From Rhodocyclales bacterium (lineage in GTDB: Bacteria; Pseudomonadota; Gammaproteobacteria; Burkholderiales; Rhodocyclaceae), in the NCBI GenBank assembly GCA_016183655.1, contig JACPEH010000022.1, positions 1 through 64,000 on the forward strand: a stretch of 64,000 nucleotides of DNA, given 5' to 3'. The notes under the pieces are model-generated. The model made no database searches. It was not told the DNA's origin and saw nothing but the letters and a program-made list of their open reading frames with translations. The position numbers were made by a program, and so were the translations under genes. Positions 53,601 through 62,600 of this stretch are shown here, piece by piece. How positions within the stretch are numbered: the stretch's first letter is position 1; each line of letters opens with the position of its first letter.

Positions 53601-56600
53601 TCTGTTCGAGCACCTGGCCGGCGGCATCGTAGCTGCGCAGGCTGGTGGTGCTGCCAGCGCGGGCGGTGGAGACGAGGCGGTTGTTGGCGTCGTAGTTGTA
53701 GCTTTCGGCACTGAGATAGCCGCCGTCCAGGGTAGTGGCGGTGCGCCGGTTGCCGGCGGCGTCGTAGGCGAGTTGCACGCCCTTGGGAGCGGCGGTGCCG
53801 AAGTGCACGTTGTTGAACTTGAAGCCGTTGTCGTAGAGGCTGCTGTCGAACGAGAAGCTGCGGCCGGCGGTGGTGGCGACGGTGCGCTTGACGACGCCGT
53901 TCAGTTTATAGACGACGCTGGTGCCCTCGTAGGTGATGGAGAGCACGTCGCTCGTCGTGTAGGTGCCGAACGAGCCGACATTGCCGCCATTTTCGTAGAT
54001 GTACAGCGCGCCGCCGGGAATCGCGTACCACGCGTAGTCGAGCGAGGTGTAGTTCTGGTCGAGAATGGGGTCGCTGTTCAGCCCGAACATGCCGTGCAGG
54101 TTGGTCTGGCCGACCGTGGCCGAGGCATAGGCCTGGCCGGTGACGGCGCTCGGGCTGACCACGTCGGCGTTGTTCCAGCCGGTGGCGGCGGTCTTGGTGA
54201 TGGTGTTGCCGCTGAAGGTGGTCCCGGAACGGGCCAGCAGGTTGGGGTTGGCCGAGGCATCGAGCTGGATGACGCCGTTGGACAGCGCGCCCTGCGACAG
54301 GGCGATGCGGTTCATGCTGTCGTACAGGTACCAGTTGTCGACGTTCTTGAGGACGTTGTTTTCGTCGTAATAGCTCGATTGCGCGCGGCGGCGGTTGCCG
54401 TTGGCGTCGTAGCTGTAGGTAAGCGTGTAGCGGTTGTCGCGGACCTGGGTCATGCGCCCGAGCGAATCGAAGCTGAGGGTGGAGTCCTGGTAGCTGACGC
54501 CGCCCTTTGTGTAGCGCTCGCGGGTGCGATTGCCGGCGGCATCGTACTCGTAGAAGGTGTCGTCGGAGGTGATGCGACGGAACTCGATGTTGTTGAGCTT
54601 GAAGCCGCTGGTGTATAGCGCGGAGTCGAAATAGAAGGTGCGGCCGGTGGTGGTAGCCACGGTGCGCTTGACGACGCCGTTCAGTTTATAGATGACGTTG
54701 CTGCCCTCGTAGGTGACGGAAAAGACGTCGCTGGTGGCATAACTCCCGTAACTGCCGATCTGGGAGCCGTTTTCGTAAATGTAGGCCTTGCCGTCCGCTG
54801 CCGGATACCAGGCGTAGTCGAGCGAGGTGTAGTTCTGGTCGGTCTTGGGGTCGGAGTTCAGGCCGAACATCCCGTACATGTTGGTCTGGCCGGCAGTGGC
54901 GGCGACATAGGCGTCGCCCGTCAATCCGAACGCGCTGTAGGCGTCGGAATTCCCCCAGCCGGTACCGGAGGTTTTGGTGATGCCGTTGCCGACGATGGAT
55001 ACGCTGTTGCCCACGAGTTGCAGCGTCGGCCCGAAGTCGCTGATCTTCTTGAGCAGGCCATTTTCGTAATAGCTGTAGGCAAGATTCTGGCCGCGGCTGC
55101 TGGTCTGAGTGAGCAGTTTGCCGTTCTGGCTGTAGGTGTAACTGAAGCTGGCGCCGCCGAGATCGACATGGCCGAGCAGATGGCCGGCGTAGTCGTAGGT
55201 CCAGGTCTGCGTATCGCCATTGGCATTGAATTCGCGGATCTTGTTGCCGCGCGCATCGTAGGCGTAGGTAATTTCCTGGCCCAGTGGCTGACGGGCACGA
55301 ATGGCCTTGCCGCGCGCGTCGTACCAATACGCAGTGGTCTTGCCGAGGGCATTGGTTTCGCGAATGCGGTTGCCGGCACTGTCGTAGGCGTAATTTTCCT
55401 CGCCGATCGGACGCTTCTGCTTGACCAGGCGGTCTTCCCGGTCGTACTGGTAGTCGGTGGAATTGCCTACGGCATCGACGGTGCGGACCTTGCGGCCGAA
55501 AATGTCGTATTGGTGCCTCACCACGCCACCGTCGGCGTGATATTCGGATGTCATCTGCCCGGCGGCATCGTAGCGCACGGTGTTGACATTGCCGTTGGCG
55601 TCTACGGTGGCGATGGCCCGACCGACGGCGTCGTAGTAACTGCGGACGATCGGCGTGGCGCTGGAAGCAACACCATTCGCCGCCCAGACGTCGACCGTCG
55701 GAAGTGTCTGCTCGATCAGCTTGTTGTCGCGGTCGTAGCGATTGACGGTAACCCACTCGGCATTACGCGGATCCGTGGTGCGAAGGACATTGCCCCAGCG
55801 ATCGCTGGTCGTGCCGATCACCGGCCGTACGGTTTCGATGACCGCGCCGCTTCCGGAGGCGGCCGTGAGGCTGCCGCTGTTGCCGTTGATGCTGAAGGTG
55901 CCGCTGGCCTGGGCACTGGGTGTGCTTTCGCCCGAACGGGTATAGCTGAGGCTGTATTCGTAGCCGCCGTTGGCCAGGCTGCGCGTGTCGAAGATGTAGC
56001 GCGAGCCCATGTTAGCGACGGTACCGGTGGTCCAGGTGCTGGCACCGACGAGGCGATACTTGAACTGGACGGTCGTGTCGAGGGCAGCGGGCGTCGGCCA
56101 CGAGATGATGTTGCCGTTGGCTCCGGAGACGCTGCGGTCATGGACCAGAACCCACTGGTTGGCAGCGTTCTTCTTCGAAACGCGGACACGGGAAATGCTG
56201 CCGATGCCGCCGTAGGTACTGCCGGTATCGGTCCAGCTGATCGTGGTTCCGCCAGCACCGGCCGCTGCGGAGATTTCGACGGATCGGCTGGTGCTGGTTC
56301 CGGAGATGGTGACATACCCCCCTTCTCCGTTGGATAGCACGGTTGAAGCAGTGACGTAGTCCACCTGGACGTACACATTGCCCGGTCCCCAGGCGCCAAT
56401 GTCAGTCCAGTTCAGGTAGATGGCGCTGCTGCCGCTCCAGCTGCCACCGCTCTCATCTACGGTATAGGCAACACTGCTGCTGGTGCTGAACCCCACCGAA
56501 ACCTGGTTGAGTGAAAGTCCCTGGTTGAGCGTGGAGACGCTGCGGTCCAGCGTATAGGGAGCGAGAGTCCGCTGTATGGCATGCCCGAGGAGGTCGTAGG

Positions 56601-59600
56601 CGACCTCGCTCCGCTGTATCCCTGTCGTAAGCGCAGCCACCTGGGCGGCATTGGCATAGGTACCGAGATCGAGCTGCTGGCTCTGGATTTCGGCCGTGGT
56701 GTTGCCCTGCCCATCGCGCAGGAAGACGTGGGTAACGCCGTCGCTGCCCTTGCTGCGCCATAGGGTGCCGGCGTTATCGTAGTCGTAACGCTCCTGCCAG
56801 CCGTCGTTGACGCCCTTGGCGACGATTTCGCCGAAGGCGTTGTAGCGTGATTGCGTTCGCACGAAATCGGCGGCATTCAACGCTGTCGGCGACAGTACGT
56901 TATTGTTGGTGACCGAGCCCGTGCTGCCATTGATGACGATGCGCCCGGTGCCGACATTGGACGGCGCCGAATCGTTGTAACCCGTGTACAGCAATTCGTA
57001 TTCGTAGGTCCCGTTGGCCACGCCGGCGAGGCTGGCCCAGCACTTGGCGCCGAGAGCGCCGAGCGTCGCGGTCGTCCAGGAAGTGGCCCCCAGCAGGCGG
57101 TAACGGAGCGATACGCCGATGCGTTTCTCCGGTGTGGCGAACATGATCTGGCTGCCATAGGCACCGTTGGCGCTGCGGTCGTGGATCTGCACCCAGTTGC
57201 CGGAAGTATCTTTTTTCCAGACCCGCGTACGCGTGACCGAGGAAATGCCATAGGCGGAGCCGGAGTCCGACCAACTCAGCGAGGCACTGGCATAGGCCCC
57301 CGACCCGGCAAAGGTTTGCGTGACGGAGGCGGCTCCGCCCGAGGCACGAACGTAGTCGACCGTTACCATGACGTCGCCACTGCCAAGTTCGCTCTGGTTG
57401 TTCCAGTCGACCCTGATACTGCTCGTGCTGGAGAAACGGGTTTCGTAGTAGTAACCGCCCTCGCCGTCGCTGATCGCTTCCTGGTAGTAGTAGGCGCTCG
57501 CGGTGACGGTAGACGACACGGAGGCTTGCACCAGCGTCAGGCCGGTCGCTACGTCGCTCAACGTGCGGTTCGGCAAGTAGGAAGGCTCGACCGTGGCAGT
57601 CTGGTGCCCGGTGCGGTCGTACTCGAAGAGGCGTACAGCGTTCTGGCGCTGCCAAATCGGTCCGCTGCCGGGCGCAGCAGAGAACTGCACGTTGTTGAAC
57701 TTGAACCCGGTGTTGTACAGCGAACTATCAAAATGGAAAGTACGGTTGGCGGTGGTGACCACCGTGCGCTTGACGACTCCGTTCTGACGATAAACGACGT
57801 TGGTGCCCTCGTAAGTAATGGAGAGGACGTCGCTGGTGGTGTAGGTGCCGAAGCTCCCGATATAGGTACCGTTCTCGTAGATGACGAGAGTGCCGCCCGG
57901 AATGGCCTCCCATGCGTAATCAAGCGAGGTGTAGCTCTGGTCGAGAATGGGGTCGCTATTCAGCCCGAACATGCCATACATGTTGGTCTGGCCGACCGTG
58001 GCGGAAACATGGGCACGCCCGGTATAGCTGTCCTTGCTGTAGGCATCCGCATTCCAGCCGGCCCCCGAGGCACGCGTGATGGTGCCACCGCTGACGGTAA
58101 CGCCGCTGCCGGGAACAAGCTCGGGCGTGGCAATCGGCTCGAAGCGAATGTTATCGAGCTTGAACCCCTTTGAATAAAAATTCGTATCGGCGTAAAGCGC
58201 CAAGCCCGCTCCTGCGGCAACGGTACGCTTGACGACTCCGTTCTGCATGTATCGGACGTTACTTCCGTCATACGTAACCGAGAGGACATCGCTGGTCGTA
58301 TAGCTGCCGAATTCGCCGATGAGCGTGCCGCGTTCGACGATCTGAAGCTTGCCTTGATGAGTGAAGGTCCAGGCGTAGTCGAGCGAGCCGTAGGCCGGGG
58401 CCAAACTCGGATTCAAGGTGAGACCGAACATCCCAAGCAGATTGGTTTGCCCGGCAGTCGCTGAAACGCTCGCCCCGCCCAAATAGGATCGGCTACTGAA
58501 TACGCGACTGTTTTCGTACGAATCGCTTTCAGTCTTGACGATCGAACCGTTGCCATAGGTGGCACCACGTTGGGTGAACAACGCCAACTCTTCGATCGGT
58601 TGCCATTCCTTTACTTGGCGGCCAAGAACGTCGTATGAAGAATATGTGGAAGCGCCTTCGGCATCCACGCTGCGCACGACATGGCCATGAGTATCGAAGA
58701 ACGTGAACTGCGACTTGTCGTTGACGGCATCGAGTCCGACCAGCCCGTAGCTTGCTTCGTTGGCTGCGACAGCCCCCTTGGCGTAGTCGACCTGCTGAAC
58801 GACGTTGCCGTAGATGTCGAGCCTGAACTCGGTCAACGGCGTGAGCTGGGCAGAAGCGGCGCCAGTGACGCTGACGACAGGCAGGCTCTGCGCACCGCGC
58901 ATGAGGGTCACGGTGCCGGCATAGCTTGCCGTCGCCCCACCTGTGCGGACGACATCGACGACATACTCATAGCGCCCGCTCGCCATGTCCTCGTACGCTG
59001 CTCGCCAGACGCCGGCGCTTTGTGCCAGAGGTTTGGTCAAATACCCGGCGCTGTCGCCGACACGGCGATATTTGAGGCTTGCGCTAATGGTATCGGCCGG
59101 CAGATTGGCGATGCCAAGCTGCATGGAAGCAGCGCTGATGAGCTCCTGAACGACCGGCGTACCGGCCACCGAACTGTCCTTGATTTCGAAGCTGCCGCCG
59201 GCAGCACTGCTGCCGACCAGGGTGTACCCGTAAACGCCGCGCGGCAGGTCGTCGATGGCGACAGAAAATGCGCCGCCGGGCAGCGCGGTAACGCTCCGAG
59301 TGCCGATACCGACAATCGAAATACCGGTAACGCCAGCAGTATTTCCTTGCAGGACCAGGCGATTGCCACTGCCGCCCGTGCCGCCGCTATGGACGAGCAC
59401 TTCCTGGCCGTTAACGCGCTTCCAGACCTTGACACTGGTCACTGAACTGATACCGCCGTAGGTATCGGTCGTACCGTCGGACCAGCCGACCTGGACCCCT
59501 TTGAGCGACACGGCATTGGCGAAGCTGAATTCGCGCGCCGTCGCAACGCCACCTCCGCCGTTGAGGTTTCCGGTCACATATTCGACACGTACTCGAACAT

Positions 59601-62600
59601 CCCCCACCCCCCAGCCATCAAGGGAGCTCCACGTCAGGGAAACGCTGTTGCTGCCGGCCCACTGATTCCAGTATCCAGACTCGCCGTCTCCAACCGTCTC
59701 CGCGTAAGCGCTGCTGACATCGATTTTCTCCAGGTTGTCGCGAACAACGCCGGCTACTGCATTTACAGTGCCTGCGGCTGTCGTCCCGTAGATCGAAACA
59801 TCTCCCGTTCCTACGGCATAGGCTTGAGCCTCGCCATTACGGGTATATGCCAGTTCGTATTCGTAACGTTCGGTGTTGGAGGCGGGGAGATCGGCCGTAT
59901 ATGTGTTGCCGACAATCGCCAGACTGGCTGCCACCCACGCACCAGTCGATCCTTTGACACGATAGCGCAGCGTGGCGACGGTTCCGGTGGCCTCGCTGCG
60001 GTTGAAACTGAGCTTGATCGGCGTATTCGCAGCCGTTGGATAGACAACGCTGAGCGGCGGCATGTAGACGGTGCCAACCGGCGTATCGGAGCTGCGGGTC
60101 GGTGCGGCAATTGCGATCTTGCGTCCGAGCGCATCGTAATAGATGTAGGAAACGACGCCGGCCGCATCGGTTGTACTGGTCAGGTTTCCGATGCCGTCGT
60201 ACGTATAACGGGTGACAAGATCTCCCACCAGTGTATTGATGCCGAGCGCTCCACTGGTACTCGCGTATTCGACGTTGATTCTCGTCTCGGAGACTTTCTG
60301 GTTCCTGAGATCGTACGCAAACCGGGTCTCGCGGTCATAACCGATGGGGCTCCCAGGCCGATTCTGCGGTGTCGTCTGCTCGGGAGCCGCATGGCCATCG
60401 ACACTCCAGCTTCCCGGCGTCAGCGCCTTGGCGTACTCGACCTGTCGAACGACGTCGCCACTTTCATCATAGTCCCAGATGGTAAGGTAGCCGAGCGCAT
60501 CGACCTGCGCCGTCTTGTTGCCACGCCTGTCGTAGTAGAACGTGGTATCGACCCAGGTATCGGTCAGCGGATTTTTCAGCACTCGCTGCTGTATCAACTG
60601 GCCGGCTGCGTTGTAGCGCTTGGTGGTAATGCGTCCGGCATTGAAGTACTGCATGCCTTGCGGAGCGCTGGGGTCGAAATTGTCAGTGGCCGGCTCGGTC
60701 ACCTTCACGAGGCGGTTGGCGTCGTCATATTCGTTGCTCAGTACGCGATCGGCGCCATCGGCAACGAGAAGACCGGTAACCTCGGTCGCCGTCAGCGGAT
60801 CGCTCCGGGTAAAGCCGAGGGCGATCGCCCGAGCGTAGCGAATCGTCTGCTTGACGTTGCCGAACCGGTCGTAGCGGTGTTCGGTGACATAGTGCTCGGC
60901 GTCGACATCGTAGATGACCCGCCCGAGTATGTCGTAGACCTTGTAGCTGTAGTTACCCGCAGCATCCTTATTGACGACGGCGTTCCCCAAGGCGTCGTAG
61001 GTCACTTGGGTGATCGGCGTTACGTTCTGCTCCGTGCGGGAGACCGTGCCGTCAATACCGTTGGTGAGAAGGCTGTCGCCGCTGTAGACGGCAACCTGCG
61101 GGAAGACGGTAACGATCTGCCGACCGAGCGCATCGTACTCGTAACGGGTTGTTCGTGCTTCTGGCCGGCCATACGCCTCTGTCCGGGAAAGCACGTTGCC
61201 GACGGCGTCATAGGTGATGCGCGTCTCGACGACCGCGAGCCCCTGCACGACGGCAAGCGTCTCGCTGACCGATGTGACTGTCGTCAGCGGGCTATTTTCG
61301 GAAACCAGCCGGTTGTTGGCATCGTAGACGTATGTCCACTCCGCCCCTTTCTTGTTGACGAAACTGATCCGATTACCATTTGCATCGTAGGTATAGCGTT
61401 CGACGAAACCGCCTGCATCGGCACTCTGGATCAGGCGCCCGCCGGCATCGTAGGTAAACGACTGGATTTGTTTCGATGTCTCGGCATAAGCGGCGACAAG
61501 TGCGCCGACTTCGGCCAAACCCGGGGTAGTTCCTACACTGACCCGCTCTGTGTACCTGATTGTCCTGGCAATACGGCCATGCGCGTCATACTGCGTCTCG
61601 GTGACATAGTTCTCGGCGTCAATCTCATAAACGGAGCGTCCGACGGCGTCAAAAATCCTGCGTGTCGCTCTGTCGTTTGCGCCATCGGGTTGCAGCGCCT
61701 GCGCAATGGCATTGAGATTGGGTTCCACGGTCGCAGCCGCATTGATCGGCGTTCCTGCCGGCAGCGGCCTGGCATAGGAAATTTGCCTAATCACATGCCC
61801 ATTTGCATCGCGAACATATTCCGTGACGTGCCTTGCTGCGTCGACGGAATAGCGAACCCGCCCTGCCGCGTCATAGACGCTTGCAGTAGTCTGGTCTGAC
61901 GCAGCGGATTGCAGGACACTTCTGACATCGGCCACCGACGCCCCATCGGGAACTATGGCGGGCGTCGCATAGGCAAGTTGGGCGACAATGCGCCCTGCGG
62001 CATCGTAGCGGGTCTCGCTGACCTGGTTCTGTGCGTTGATGTCGAACACAGTCCGACCGTCTGCATCACGGACGAACCTCTCCACCCGATCCTGGCCGAC
62101 GCTTACTACGATCCGGCTCTCGACATCACTCATTGTCGGATTGGCGGGAATGCCGTTGAGCGCGCGGGAATAGGCGATCGTTTTGACGAGATAGCCTGCC
62201 GCATCATAGATGTTCTTCTTGAGCCCCCCCAACGAATCTAGGCGGTAAACAAGCCGGTTGGCATCGTCGTAGAAGTAGCGAGTAACAGCACCGTTCGGGT
62301 CGGTACTGGAAACCAGGTTGTCGTTTTCGTCATACGCATAACTGGTCGCCAGATTCAGGTGGCCGATGCCGGGATCCACAACTTCCTGGATACGGCGACC
62401 AAGCTTGTCGTAGGCATACTGCGTCGTTCGAGCTTCAGGAGTGCCTGCACCAGTAGTGACAGTCACTTTTTTGCCGCGTGCGTCGTAGCTATAGGCGGTA
62501 ACGAGATTCAATCCATTCGGGTTGGATACGAGATTTCCGGCCGGATCCGGAATGCTGCTCGGATCGAGCGTAACCGCAACCAACTGGCCTTTTGCGTCGT

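Noticed and set aside
53224-54618. A Val/Gly/Ala-rich + strand frame opposite rhs3.
   Set aside because: Antisense shadow caused by periodic YD-repeat codons.
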